From Pandoraea horticolens (GTDB taxonomy: Bacteria; Pseudomonadota; Gammaproteobacteria; Burkholderiales; Burkholderiaceae), in contig NZ_CABPSM010000002.1 in the NCBI RefSeq assembly GCF_902459555.1, positions 124,001-188,000 of the forward strand: 64,000 nt of DNA, written 5' to 3'. Under the pieces are notes generated by a model, which was not told the DNA's origin, searched no databases, and saw nothing but the letters and a program-made list of their open reading frames with translations. A program made the translations under genes and the position numbers. The number at the start of each line of letters is the position of its first letter. The stretch's first letter is position 1. Below are positions 44,487 to 54,094 of this stretch, one piece after another.

Positions 44487-44592
44487 TGCCGGGCCGCGAC
44501 AGGTTACCGAATGTCACAATTTTCAGGGAGGTGAGGCGCGAGGTGCGGCCTTCCATCGCGTAGAGTCGTCGCTTACCGACACCGATACGCTC

Positions 44593-45381
44593 ATGACCCG
44601 ACGGCTCGCCTTACAACGACATCGACACTGGTTCACCCACGCCGCGAGAGGACGATTGGCGGTTGCGCTCGTCAGCGCGGCGGCAAGCACGACGATGATC
44701 GGATGTGTGTCCTATCAGGACGCATCGGCAGATCACGGGAAAGTTCGCTCGACAGCGATGACGACGGCCGATCTTGCGCAGACGGATATCAATCGCGTGG
44801 CGACGCTGGGTATGCGGGCCAATCTCGAGAGCCTGTACGTGCTGGCCGACAAGCTCTACAGGCGTAACCCGCGCGAATGGCGCAAGAGCGGGGCCACGAG
44901 TCAGGCCCAGGCGATGACGCAATTGCGCGCTGCCGTCGAAGGGCGGCGTAGCGTGCTGGCGCTACAGGATCTGCGCGACGTGAAAGCGCTGTCGCTGTCG
45001 CTCGACCCGACGTTCAATGGTGATCGTGTGGCCGCTTTCGTCTTCAGCCTGTCGGACACGATCATCACCGCGCACGGTGGAACGACCGTGTTTTATCTGA
45101 GCGACGGTCTCGATGCGCAGCGGATCTATAACGCGGCACGCAACGTGGAAATTGCCGCGTGGCTGCTGGCGAGCCGTCGTGACCCCGCAGGCAAGCCGTT
45201 ATTGCTGGCGAATGAAATCGCCGATGTGCGCAACGTGAGCTTTGAACGGGAGTTCGGCAAGGTCATCGGCCGCCTCGACCTGCTGGCCGAGATGCTCGAC
45301 GAAAAGTACCGCCGTGCGGGCATCGGCTATGTTCAGAATCTGCTCGGTGCGCAGTTTCTCCAGTTCCTGCCTGTGCGATGA
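44593..45381 (+). CDS. Putative lipoprotein of unknown function
   Basis: A 262-residue protein; the start MTRRLALQRH gives a basic n-region, a hydrophobic core and a lipobox-like MIGC (C38). The mature part is helical with DLRDVKALSLSLDPTFNGDR and FVFSLSDTIITAHGGTTVFY segments around 125-165. I recognise no enzymatic motif. No clear operon with the racemase-like gene upstream (106-bp gap) or dinB downstream. Confidence 0.72.
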   Translation: MTRRLALQRHRHWFTHAARGRLAVALVSAAASTTMIGCVSYQDASADHGKVRSTAMTTADLAQTDINRVATLGMRANLESLYVLADKLYRRNPREWRKSGATSQAQAMTQLRAAVEGRRSVLALQDLRDVKALSLSLDPTFNGDRVAAFVFSLSDTIITAHGGTTVFYLSDGLDAQRIYNAARNVEIAAWLLASRRDPAGKPLLLANEIADVRNVSFEREFGKVIGRLDLLAEMLDEKYRRAGIGYVQNLLGAQFLQFLPVR

Positions 45382-45419
45382 TGGGGCGTCACTGATGGGG
45401 CGCAAATGTTGTGCGGATG

Positions 45420-45435
45420 CTGTATATTTGCACAG
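45420..45435 (+). promoter_or_regulatory. LexA (SOS) box upstream of dinB
   Basis: CTGTATATTTGCACAG is a CTG-N10-CAG palindrome close to the consensus CTGTATATATATACAG, 17 bp before the dinB start. It predicts LexA repression and induction by DNA damage. Confidence 0.88.
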
Positions 45436-45452
45436 TGTTTTCGCCGCTCGCC

Positions 45453-46583
45453 ATGTCATCCCCAATACGCAAGATCATTCACTGCGACGCCGACTGCTTT
45501 TACGCCTCTGTCGAGATGCGTGACGATCCGTCGTTGCGGGGAATTCCACTGGCCGTTGGTGGCCAGCCAGATCAGCGAGGTGTGGTCGCCACGTGCAATT
45601 ATGAGGCGCGCGCCTTTGGCGTGCGCTCCGCCATGCCGTCGGCTCAGGCGCTCAAGCTGTGTCCTACGCTGCGCATCATTCCCCCCAGGATGAGCCGGTA
45701 TCAGGAAGCCTCGCAGCGCATCATGGCGATCTATCGCGATTTCACGGATCTCGTCGAACCGCTTTCGCTGGACGAGGCGTATCTGGATGTCACTGACAGC
45801 GAGCATTGCGATGGTTCCGCGACGCTGATCGCTCGCGAGATCCGCGCCCGCGTTGCCGCCGAAGTCGGGCTGACCGTCTCTGCCGGGGTGGCGCCGAACA
45901 AGTTCATTGCCAAGATCGCCAGCGATTGGCGCAAGCCCGACGGCATGTTCGTCGTCAAGCCCGCGCAAGTCGATGCGTTCGTGGCTGCGCTGCCCGTCGA
46001 GCGCCTGTTCGGCGTAGGCAAGGTGACGGCAGAGAAGCTCCGCGCACTGGGCGTGGATTCGTGCGGCGACTTGCGAAGTCACTCGATGGCCAATCTCACC
46101 GAGCGTTTCGGCGTGTTCGGTCAGCGTCTGTTCGAGCGCTGCCGCGGCATCGACACGCGCGAGGTGAGTCCGGATCGCGAGCGAAAATCGATCAGTGTCG
46201 AGACGACCTACACGCGCGATCTGCGAACGCTCGCCGAATGCGAGACGGCGCTCGAACCGCTGCTTCGTCAATTGTTCGAGCGCATCGAGCGGGCGCGTCG
46301 CAGCGAGCCGCTGGCCATCGCGAAAATCTTTGTCAAAATTCGTTTCGCCGACTTCTCGCGCACGACTGCCGAAGCAGGTGCGCTGACTGTCGACCCCGTG
46401 CAATGCCGGGAGTTGCTGGCGGAAGCGGCGGGCCGCAAACGCCGCCCGGTGCGCCTGATGGGCGTGGGTGTGCGCCTGCTGGAAGCTCAGGCAGCACGCC
46501 AGTTGCGACTGTTCGACGACGAGGAGGGCTGCACCTCACTCACCACGCCGCCGCCGGGCGATAATGCGGCATCACAGGCATAG
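45453..46583 (+). CDS. dinB: DNA polymerase IV
   Basis: A 376-residue Y-family translesion polymerase. The start MSSPIRKIIHCDADCFYASV at 45453 is preferred over an upstream GTG that lies before the LexA box. Catalytic acids lie in DADCFYASVE and SLDEAYLDVT; the little-finger domain follows FERCRGIDTREVSPDRERKS. It copies damaged templates with low fidelity. A LexA box directly upstream supports SOS control. Confidence 0.96.
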   Translation: MSSPIRKIIHCDADCFYASVEMRDDPSLRGIPLAVGGQPDQRGVVATCNYEARAFGVRSAMPSAQALKLCPTLRIIPPRMSRYQEASQRIMAIYRDFTDLVEPLSLDEAYLDVTDSEHCDGSATLIAREIRARVAAEVGLTVSAGVAPNKFIAKIASDWRKPDGMFVVKPAQVDAFVAALPVERLFGVGKVTAEKLRALGVDSCGDLRSHSMANLTERFGVFGQRLFERCRGIDTREVSPDRERKSISVETTYTRDLRTLAECETALEPLLRQLFERIERARRSEPLAIAKIFVKIRFADFSRTTAEAGALTVDPVQCRELLAEAAGRKRRPVRLMGVGVRLLEAQAARQLRLFDDEEGCTSLTTPPPGDNAASQA

Positions 46584-46608
46584 ATCGCGTAAGCGAGCGA
46601 GGTGAGGG

Positions 46609-47118
46609 ATGACGGAGATCATCGAAGTCACATTGCGGCTGACGGCGGCATTGATTCTTGGTGGCCTTGTCGGGCTCAATCGAAATTTGCATCACAAGTC
46701 TGTCGGCTTGCGAACGCTGGCGATCGTGTCGTTCGGCTCGGCGTTGTTCGTGCTGGCGGTCGTGCCGTTTCCGGGGTCGTCGTTGATCTACGACGACTCG
46801 TCGGTCAGCCGGGTGATTCAGGGCATCGTTGCCGGCATCGGTTTTCTTGGCGCGGGTTGCATCATCCGTCCGAGTCACGGCGCGTCAGTGCATGGGTTCA
46901 CCACGGCGGCGGCGCTATGGAGTACGACAGGGATCGGCATCATCTGCGGCCTGGGCCGCTGGCATATCGCGCTGGTGGCGATGCTCCTGCTGCTTATCGT
47001 GTTGGCACTCGGCGGGCGCATCGAAGTGCTCGCGCACCGCTGGCTGGGGCGCGACGCGTTGCAAGAGCCTTCGTCTGACGAGGACGCGTCGGCGCCGCGT
47101 GAGCGCGACGGCAAGTGA
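46609..47118 (+). CDS. MgtC/SapB-family membrane protein
   Basis: A 169-residue membrane protein with LRLTAALILGGLVGLNRNLH at the N-terminus and the MgtC signature GIGFLGAGCIIR near 77-88; about four hydrophobic segments. GAGGTGAGGG precedes the start. Relatives are linked to magnesium limitation and, in some pathogens, to survival in host cells; this short form is the common SapB-like membrane domain without the C-terminal ACT-like domain of MgtC. It follows dinB by 25 bp and may share its transcript. Confidence 0.9.
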   Translation: MTEIIEVTLRLTAALILGGLVGLNRNLHHKSVGLRTLAIVSFGSALFVLAVVPFPGSSLIYDDSSVSRVIQGIVAGIGFLGAGCIIRPSHGASVHGFTTAAALWSTTGIGIICGLGRWHIALVAMLLLLIVLALGGRIEVLAHRWLGRDALQEPSSDEDASAPRERDGK

Positions 47119-47195
47119 CATCCATCCTGCGTCTGCATAAGATGCACATCGCAGCCTCCTCGCCCCGGACGTCACGGGCAAAATCCTGCGGATAC

Positions 47196-47223
47196 CGAAG
47201 AAAAATGCCCGCCGAAGCGGGCA
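47196..47223 (-). terminator. Terminator for the minus-strand lipoprotein gene
   Basis: TGCCCGC/GCGGGCA stem with a four-base loop; read on the minus strand it is followed by TTTTTCTTC. It lies in the convergent gap with the mgtC-like gene. A second small hairpin AATCGGG/CCCGATT lies at 47298-47316. Confidence 0.8.
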
Positions 47224-47370
47224 AATGACGTTGTCGCAGTACCCTCAAAAGGACATAAGAGGGCGATTTCATTTTGGTCAGCGACGGGTCATTCGCCAAT
47301 CGGGGCTTGCCCGATTAGGGAAAGCACGTCGGGAGGACTACGTAGGTTTGCCGCGAGATCGGATGATCCC

Positions 47371-47826
47371 TCACCGTAGCGCGCGCAGCTCTGTGGCGCG
47401 AGCGCGTGCGACCCGCAGACCGTCGGCCTTGAGCGAGAGCGCGGCGGCATCGGCTTGCTGCGACGCGTCGGCTGCTGAGGTGTACGTCACAATGGCGGCT
47501 TGCCGCTCGCGGCGGAATCGCTCGGTGATCGGCGCGCACTCCGCGGCGGCTTCGTCCGCCAGCCGGGCAGAATCGGGCACGAGATCGATATAGCGCGCAA
47601 CGTGGCCGTAAAGGCATGTCCGGTACTGGTCGGCTGCGGCGTCGGCGGCGGCCAGATGACGCTCACGCAAGGTGGCGGCGTCGGGCGCGGGAGGACGCGT
47701 CGCAGCAGGCGCGGTGTTCGGTTTCAATGGGGTGGCGCAGCCAGTGACAAGCAGGGCGATAGCGACACAGAACAGGGCGGGCACGACAAGTTGCGTGCGG
47801 GCCAAATTCGGAAACTTCCGAGTCAT
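47371..47826 (-). CDS. Small putative lipoprotein
   Basis: A 151-residue protein with signal peptide LVVPALFCVAIALLVTGC, where C30 is the lipid site. A Pro/Ala-rich linker follows, then a helical Ala/Arg/Glu-rich region with a cysteine pair at about residues 70 and 97. No family is recognised. It is divergent from phrB (111 bp between starts) and ends before a terminator. Confidence 0.7.
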   Translation of the reverse strand: MTRKFPNLARTQLVVPALFCVAIALLVTGCATPLKPNTAPAATRPPAPDAATLRERHLAAADAAADQYRTCLYGHVARYIDLVPDSARLADEAAAECAPITERFRRERQAAIVTYTSAADASQQADAAALSLKADGLRVARARATELRALR

Positions 47827-47937
47827 GAGGTAATCGAGGCCGATGGCATGAAGTCCGCGATCTCGCTATGGTAAGGGATTTGGCGGATTCGTCCCGAATC
47901 AACCGATAACGGCGCGTGGGTGTCGCGCCAATCCGAC

Positions 47938-49434
47938 ATGAGCGAATTCGAAAAAGGGCTGGTCTGGATGCGGCGCGACCTGCGTTGCACCGATAACGCA
48001 ACGCTGACGCAGGCGCTGTCAACGTGCCGCGAGGTGTATGTCGTGTTTGTTTTCGACACGATGATTCTCAAAGGTTTGCCGGCCGACGATCGCCGTGTCG
48101 CATTCATTCACGACAGCGTGGCCGAGTTGGCTCGCACCCTGGCCGATGCCGGGGGCGCGCTGATCGTGCGTCACGGCGATCCCACCGTAGCGATTCCCTC
48201 GCTGGCAAAGTCGCTGGGCGTTCAGGCCGTCTTTGCCGGGCGAGACTACGAACCGGCGGCAGTGGCGCGCGATCGTTTCGTGGCGCGCTCGCTCGACGAT
48301 CTCGGCATTGCATTCGAGGCGCTCAAGGATCAGGTGATCTTCGAGGCCAGCGAGATTCTCACATCGCAGGGTGAGCCGTACAGCGTGTTCACGCCTTACC
48401 AGCGGGCATGGTTGAAGCAGGTGCGTCCGGTCGATCTGGCACCTCACGGGCGCACGCGTGACTTGCAACATCTGGCCGTGCCACCGAATGATGCCGAGGC
48501 GCTTCCTTCGCTCGCGTCATTGGGTTTCGACGTGTCGGAAGCTCGCCGGATGGCGGTCCCGGCCGGGGAGTCAGGCGCTCGCCAATTGCTGGACGATTTT
48601 TTGCCGCGCATGGCGCATTACCATGAGCGACGCGATTATCCCGCCGTGCGCGGGCCGAGCTACCTGTCGGTGCACCTGCGTTTCGGCACGATCTCGATCC
48701 GCACGCTCGCCCGCGAAGCGCACGCTGCGATGTTCCAGGAGGGTGATGCCGGAAGCGGCGCCCGGAAGTGGCTGAGTGAACTCATCTGGCGCGAGTTCTA
48801 TTTCATGATCCTGCACCATTATCCGCACGTCGTCGGGAAGGCGTTCAAACCCGCTTACGACGCTATCGAGTGGGCTTCCGGGATGGCAGCCGACGCGAAT
48901 TTTCAAGCTTGGTGCGAGGGCCGAACGGGGTATCCGCTGGTGGATGCAGCCATGCGTCAGATCAACCAGACGGGCTATATGCACAACCGCCTTCGCATGG
49001 TCACGGCAAGCTTTCTGGTCAAGGATCTGGGCATCGATTGGCGACGGGGCGAGGCGTACTTCGCACGCGCCCTGAACGATTTCGATTTGGCGGCGAATAA
49101 CGGTGGCTGGCAATGGGCGGCGTCGACCGGGTGCGATGCGCAGCCGTATTTCCGCATCTTCAACCCGACAACCCAGTCGGAGACGTTCGACCCGCACGGC
49201 CGCTTCATCCGGAAGTATGTGCCGGAGCTGGCCAATTTGCCCGACAAGGCGTTGCACGCGCCGTGGCGAGCGGATGCGCAGACGCTGCTTGGCGGCAAGG
49301 TCACACTGGGGCGCGACTATCCGCAACCGGTAGTTGCTCACGATGTGGCCCGAAAAGAGACGCTCGCGCGATACGCTGTCGTGAAGACACCGGCCGTTAC
49401 CGGCAAGCGTATCGATGACGTGGGCGTGGAGTGA
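47938..49434 (+). CDS. phrB: Deoxyribodipyrimidine photolyase
   Basis: A 498-residue class I CPD photolyase that repairs UV-induced cyclobutane pyrimidine dimers using light and FAD. The N-terminal photolyase domain (LVWMRRDLRCTDNATL) is followed by the FAD domain with MHNRLRMVTASFLVKDLGID and ALNDFDLAANNGGWQWAAST. The Trp and Asn residues that serve the electron path and FAD pocket are present. ATG at 47938 is preferred over a GTG six codons earlier. Confidence 0.96.
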   Translation: MSEFEKGLVWMRRDLRCTDNATLTQALSTCREVYVVFVFDTMILKGLPADDRRVAFIHDSVAELARTLADAGGALIVRHGDPTVAIPSLAKSLGVQAVFAGRDYEPAAVARDRFVARSLDDLGIAFEALKDQVIFEASEILTSQGEPYSVFTPYQRAWLKQVRPVDLAPHGRTRDLQHLAVPPNDAEALPSLASLGFDVSEARRMAVPAGESGARQLLDDFLPRMAHYHERRDYPAVRGPSYLSVHLRFGTISIRTLAREAHAAMFQEGDAGSGARKWLSELIWREFYFMILHHYPHVVGKAFKPAYDAIEWASGMAADANFQAWCEGRTGYPLVDAAMRQINQTGYMHNRLRMVTASFLVKDLGIDWRRGEAYFARALNDFDLAANNGGWQWAASTGCDAQPYFRIFNPTTQSETFDPHGRFIRKYVPELANLPDKALHAPWRADAQTLLGGKVTLGRDYPQPVVAHDVARKETLARYAVVKTPAVTGKRIDDVGVE

Positions 49435-49636
49435 CGAAAGATCGGTGTATACCCCCGTCAACTTTTTCCGCGTACGACCGTTGATACGAGTAGGGCACTC
49501 AAGAGGCCTGGGCTTCGGTAGCGGTTCACAACGTCGGGGGGCGTTTGTGAGCGTCAGGGAGGAAGCAGTACAACAAGAATTGCTCGGAAACGAGCGAAGG
49601 CAGGCCAAAACCACACGGGGTTTGCGATGAGCGAGT

Positions 49637-49668
49637 GCCCGGAGCGTCAACGTTCCGGGCATTTTTTT
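49637..49668 (+). terminator. Rho-independent terminator, plus strand
   Basis: GCCCGGAGCG pairs with CGTTCCGGGC (one G-U) around a TCAA loop, followed by ATTTTTTT. It is about 200 bp after the phrB stop; the bases between 49435 and 49636 show no convincing gene. Confidence 0.85.
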
Positions 49669-50480
49669 ATGGGGAATCGGGCTGGCGGCGTTGAGCGGCC
49701 GTGCAAACGCGCCCACTCCGAGTGCCGCAAGAAACGCATTCACGCCAATCCCGCCGGCTTGCCCGGCCATCGCGGGCCAAATCGTTGCCAGCGCGGCGAG
49801 CCCCGACCCGACGGCGACGCCCGCTGCCAGCGCCCACAACGTGGTGCGCACATTCTGGAGCGCGAGCACGTACCCGGGAGCAGACCCAGGACTAGCGGTG
49901 CCACGAAGACGATCTGACCAACCGAGCAGAAGACGAAGCCGGGCGTGCCCGCGTCGCATGAGAGTGCCCCCCCGGTGCGTGGTAGTAACGTCAGCCAGGG
50001 CTGCGCGGCCCACGTGAGCGCCATGGACACCCACGAATGGGCCGGTCAGGGCAGGGAGTCTGTAGCGCGCGAGTGCGGCCATAGTGAAGACGGTCAGGCA
50101 GACGCAAACCGCTAGCCATGCGGCGAACACGGCGTCGGGTTGCCACAGGGCGCCGAAGGCAATGCCGGTCAACGCGCCGTTGTACCCGGGTATCCCGCTG
50201 CGGCGCAGCTCGCGTGGCAGCCGTAGCATGATCGCCAGACACGATGCGGCGACACTTGCCGTCATCCCGGAAAGTGCTGCACGTAAGTCGGCCAGCGCGA
50301 GCACGGCGAGCAACAACAGGCCGATGCCTGCCGATGGAATGAAGTAGATCTGTGCGAAGTTCGCGACCGTGCCGTAAAGCACATCAGCCAGCCGGCGGTG
50401 CTCATTCGCAAGGTGCACCCGAGGAAGGTGGTGCCGGGGACGCCGGGAGGAGCGAGGAACGAGGTATTGGCGTGGTCGGA
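49665..50480 (-). pseudogene. Decayed urea transporter (UT family)
   Basis: On the minus strand, pieces of a bacterial urea transporter are spread over two frames. The first piece runs from about 50400 to 50030 (NFAQIYFIPSAGIGLLLLAV, GIPGYNGALTGIAFGAL, RLPALTGPFVGV). The second, in another frame, runs from 50030 to about 49870 (GFVFCSVGQIVFVAPLVLGL). The third is back in the first frame, to about 49690 (GIGVNAFLAALGVGAFARPL). The order and motifs match the two UT repeats. Two frameshifts, no proper start codon and a lost stop indicate a pseudogene; sequence errors at both points would be needed to restore it. No urease gene is near. Confidence 0.65.
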
Positions 50481-50664
50481 CAGCGGCGGCTCGGGAGGGC
50501 GTTGACGGTGGGTTCGCGACGCGAGGCGCCTGAGCGGGCGAAACACCCCAAAGGCACACGAGCGATGAGCGCGAACCTACGCCGAACCGGTCTGTCCTGG
50601 CGCGTCGGCGCCTTATAGTCGGTATTTCATCGCATGCTGCGGCTGACTTCCGCGAATCGAGCCC

Positions 50665-50701
50665 GGAAAAGCAAGACCCGCGCACGAGGGCGCGGGTCTT
50701 G
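50665..50701 (-). terminator. glnS terminator
   Basis: A perfect 12-base-pair stem, CAAGACCCGCGC with its complement, and a six-base loop 27 bp beyond the glnS stop; read on the minus strand it is followed by CTTTTCC. Confidence 0.82.
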
Positions 50702-50727
50702 TTCGGCGGGCATCCGCTATGCGGCGA

Positions 50728-52446
50728 TTACTTGCCGCCACCCTTTGCGGGTTTGACTGCCCAGCTATCCTTGAGCGATACGATCCGGTTGAATACCGGC
50801 TTGCCCGGCACCGAATCGTGGCGGTCGGCGACAAAGTACCCATGACGCTCGAACTGCACGCGATCTTCCGGTGCAACGTGCATCAGACCCGGTTCGACAA
50901 AGGCTTGCGTGACACGCTTCGCGTTCGGATTGATGGTGTCGAGGAAGTTCTTGTCGCCAGCATCCGGATTCGGGTCGAGGAACAGCCGGTCGTAGATGCG
51001 CACCTCGGCGGCAACGGCATGCGGCGCACTCACCCAATGGATGTTGCCCTTGACCTTGTAGTTGTCCGCGCCCGGTGTGCCCGAACGGCTGTCTTCGAAG
51101 TAGTTGCAGTGCACGGCGGTGACGTTGCCGTTGGCATCGGTATCGAAGCTCGTGCATTCCACCACGTAACCGTAGCGCAGACGCACCTTGTTACCGGGGA
51201 ACAGTCGAAAGAAGCCCTTCACCGGCTCTGCCTGGAAGTCTTCACGCTCGATCCACAACTCGCGCGAGATCGGGAACGTGCGCATGCCGCGCTCCGGGAA
51301 GTGCGGGTGCACGGGGGCCTGGCAGTCTTCCTGCTTGCCTTCCGTGTAGTTGTCGATGATGAGCTTGAGCGGATCAAGCACTGCCGTCGCGCGCGGGGCC
51401 TTCGGATCGAGGTCGTCGCGCAGGGCCTGCTCGAGAATGCTCATGTCGATCCACGACGCCGACTTCGCCACGCCGATACGCTCGCAGAACAATTGCAGGC
51501 TTTCGGGCGAGAAGCCGCGACGGCGCAGGCCAACGAGCGTGGGCATGCGCGGGTCGTCCCAACCGTCGACGTGTTTTTCGTCGACCAACTGACGCAGCTT
51601 GCGCTTGCTCGTGATGGCATAAGTCAGTTGCAGACGCGCAAATTCGATTTGCTGCGGCGTCGGACGCGTGAACATGCCGGCATCGGCCAACTCGCCCAGC
51701 ACCCAGTCGTAGAACGGACGCTGATCTTCGAACTCCAGCGTGCACAGGCTGTGCGTGATGTTCTCGATGGCGTCTTCGAGCGGGTGCGCGTAGGTGTACA
51801 TCGGGTAGATGCACCAGGCGTCGCCCGTACGATGGTGATGCGCGTGACGGATGCGGTAGATGGCCGGGTCGCGCAGGTTGATGTTCGGCGAGGCCATGTC
51901 GATCTTGGCGCGCAGCACATGCGTGCCGTCGGCAAACTCGCCTGCACGCATGCGACGGAACAGATCGAGGTTCTCTTCGACCGAACGGTTGCGGAACGGC
52001 GAATCCTTGCCCGGCTCGGTCAGCGTGCCACGGTTGGCGCGCATGTCGTCGGCGCTTTGACTGTCGACGTACGCCTTGCCGCGCTGAATCAGGATCTCGG
52101 CGCCCTGATACAGCTTGTCGAAGTAGTCGCTTGCGAAGTAGAGGTGTTCCTTCTGCGGCGTCTGATAGCTGAAACCGAGCCACTTGACCATTTCAATGAT
52201 CGAGTCGACGTATTCGGTCTCTTCCTTTTCCGGGTTCGTGTCGTCGAAGCGCAGATGGCACACGCCATCGTAGTCGCGTGCCATTCCGAAGTTCACGCAG
52301 ATGGCCTTTGCGTGACCGATGTGCAGATAGCCATTGGGCTCCGGCGGGAAGCGCGTTTCAACGCGCTGGCCCCATTTGCCCGAGCGATTGTCTTCGTCAA
52401 TGATGTTGCGGATGAAGTTGGATGCCGCGTTCAGCTCTGTGCTCAT
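50728..52446 (-). CDS. glnS: Glutaminyl-tRNA synthetase
   Basis: A 572-residue class I synthetase that charges tRNA-Gln. The HIGH motif is in PPEPNGYLHIGHAKA and the KMSKS-like motif is in TYAITSKRKLRQL. The catalytic core and the two C-terminal beta-barrels are complete (LFPGNKVRLRYGYVVECTS near 445 and MHVAPEDRVQFERHGYFVAD near the end). The start MSTELNAASNF is chosen; the open frame continues 54 codons upstream but lacks family similarity there. Confidence 0.97.
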   Translation of the reverse strand: MSTELNAASNFIRNIIDEDNRSGKWGQRVETRFPPEPNGYLHIGHAKAICVNFGMARDYDGVCHLRFDDTNPEKEETEYVDSIIEMVKWLGFSYQTPQKEHLYFASDYFDKLYQGAEILIQRGKAYVDSQSADDMRANRGTLTEPGKDSPFRNRSVEENLDLFRRMRAGEFADGTHVLRAKIDMASPNINLRDPAIYRIRHAHHHRTGDAWCIYPMYTYAHPLEDAIENITHSLCTLEFEDQRPFYDWVLGELADAGMFTRPTPQQIEFARLQLTYAITSKRKLRQLVDEKHVDGWDDPRMPTLVGLRRRGFSPESLQLFCERIGVAKSASWIDMSILEQALRDDLDPKAPRATAVLDPLKLIIDNYTEGKQEDCQAPVHPHFPERGMRTFPISRELWIEREDFQAEPVKGFFRLFPGNKVRLRYGYVVECTSFDTDANGNVTAVHCNYFEDSRSGTPGADNYKVKGNIHWVSAPHAVAAEVRIYDRLFLDPNPDAGDKNFLDTINPNAKRVTQAFVEPGLMHVAPEDRVQFERHGYFVADRHDSVPGKPVFNRIVSLKDSWAVKPAKGGGK

Positions 52447-52677
52447 GCCTGACCAGTGTTTGGAGTTTGGCGAATATTCTACCGTACCGCATTGCACCAC
52501 GGGCGAGCGTTCGCGCGGTAACACGGCGGGGATGTGGGGGGGCAGCGTGGAGACTTGACCCTTGGAAACGCGGAGAACGTGGCGTCGGGAAGTGGCCCGG
52601 ACGGGCACGAACTCGTACAGGCGGGCAGGTGGCCGATGCCTCGCACGCGCGGGGCACCGGCGCTCAGGCGTCAGACG

Positions 52678-52875
52678 TCAGACGTTCGGTGCCTGGACTG
52701 CGGTGCGCAGACCTGGCCAGTTGGCATAGGACAGCAGCCAGAGAGAGATGATGTTCACGACTGGGATGAAGGCCAGCACCGTCAACCATGGCGACAGGCC
52801 GAGCCGGGTCAGAATACGCCAGACGGGAATCCCAACGAGTACGATAGCGACGAGCAGGCCAAGAAGACTGGACAT
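52678..52875 (-). CDS. Small membrane protein, unknown
   Basis: A 65-residue protein with two hydrophobic segments (about 3-20 and 27-50: LGLSPWLTVLAFIPVVNIIS). The ATG at 52873-52875 follows GGGAGAT. No function is assigned; it lies upstream of glnS with a 231-bp gap and the opposite-strand membrane gene follows divergently. Confidence 0.65.
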   Translation of the reverse strand: MSSLLGLLVAIVLVGIPVWRILTRLGLSPWLTVLAFIPVVNIISLWLLSYANWPGLRTAVQAPNV

Positions 52876-53022
52876 ACGATATCTCCCGAAAGTCCCGCCG
52901 GCGGCGGGGTGTGACACCGAGTATATAGCGCCGGTCAGCCGTCGCCGCGCCCGGATTGTTCTATCCTGAAAAGACTGCCGGTGCTGCCGGCGGCCTGTGA
53001 GTGACCTTCAAGGGAGGACATC

Positions 53023-53538
53023 ATGGAACTGCACCTCCACTCGCATCGCTACACGCACCGCTCACCCGACTGGGTGGCGGCCGCTATTGCCGGCTTTGTC
53101 GCCTGCGCCTTCTTTTCTGCGGTGGAAATGCTCATGGTGCTGCTGGTCTCAGGCCAGAGCCCGTGGGTGCCGCCTCGAATGGTCGCCGCCATTGTGCTGG
53201 GGCCGGGCATTCTGTCTCAGCCGGCCACATTCGACCTTTCCATCGTCTCCATGGCACTCCTGGTCCACGCGGCCATCGGCGTCGTGCTCGGCGTGGTGCT
53301 GGGCGCGATCATCGCACCGTTCCGGCTGGACTCGGATGTGGTCACGGTGTCGGTTGCGGGCGCGGTTTTCGGGCTCGTCGCATACGTCGTCAACTTTTAC
53401 GTCATGACGCAGCTGTTTCCGTGGTTCATCGAGTCGCGCGGCTGGACGATGGTGGCCGGGCACGTGATCTTCGGGGCGTTCGCGGGCTATATGTACTGGG
53501 TACTGGCCCAAATCGACGACCGCACGGCCACACCGTAG
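53023..53538 (+). CDS. Hypothetical four-TM membrane protein
   Basis: A 171-residue protein with a His-rich N-terminus (HLHSHRYTHR) and four hydrophobic segments (about 18-42, 53-66, 70-95, 102-125 and a C-terminal 140-160 stretch). GGAGG precedes the start. I do not recognise the family. It stands alone. Confidence 0.68.
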   Translation: MELHLHSHRYTHRSPDWVAAAIAGFVACAFFSAVEMLMVLLVSGQSPWVPPRMVAAIVLGPGILSQPATFDLSIVSMALLVHAAIGVVLGVVLGAIIAPFRLDSDVVTVSVAGAVFGLVAYVVNFYVMTQLFPWFIESRGWTMVAGHVIFGAFAGYMYWVLAQIDDRTATP

Positions 53539-54094
53539 CCACAGATCGAGATTGCGCTGCTTCGGTGCACGAGCAGGATTTTTCTGGTATTATTCGCCAA
53601 CTGTGCTCATTTGTCCGTCATCTTCGGATTCAATGGGTGGCAGTCACCCGTGGCATGAATTGCCGGGCAGGTTCAGACCCCGTCCGGAGATAGCCGACGT
53701 GTGGCACGATTATCACTACACATGTGCCGCACGACCGTGCTACCACATGCCGCCCTGAATGCTTGGCGCGATTCCATGTGACCAACGTTCTTGCCGCTGC
53801 CCTCGACCGGGCGGCAGTGCATCGTTCCCCGAAACAGGAAGTCGTACACAGAACGCCCCCATTGCGCCTTACGTTGCGCAGTGACGGTGTGCATAGGGTC
53901 TTGTGCCGTATGCAGCGTTCAGCAGTGCCGTCTGCCGTATGTCAGTCACGCGAATGCCGTGTGCTTGTCATATTTGCCCGATAGGCTGCGTGCACTTCAC
54001 GGAAACATTTGTGCAAATCTGCACTCTCATCACCGTAAGCCGATTCGAGAGGGATAGTTATTAGTCAAATTTTATGCAGTGAGAAGGATACAAA
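53539..54094. other. Intergenic region without clear features
   Basis: About 555 bases, less GC-rich than the neighbouring genes. Only a short GGGTG/CACCC stem near 53636-53650 stands out. No protein or RNA gene is supported. Confidence 0.4.

Noticed and set aside
49415-49630. 71-codon frame after phrB
   Set aside because: Begins inside phrB, has no ribosome site and no family likeness.
48571-50685. 704-codon minus-strand frame from phrB into the glnS terminator region
   Set aside because: Part of it is a decayed urea transporter and the rest is antisense to phrB; it is not one gene.
50719-52452. 577-codon plus-strand frame opposite glnS
   Set aside because: Shadow of glnS in high-GC DNA; rich in Arg/Val/His with no motif.
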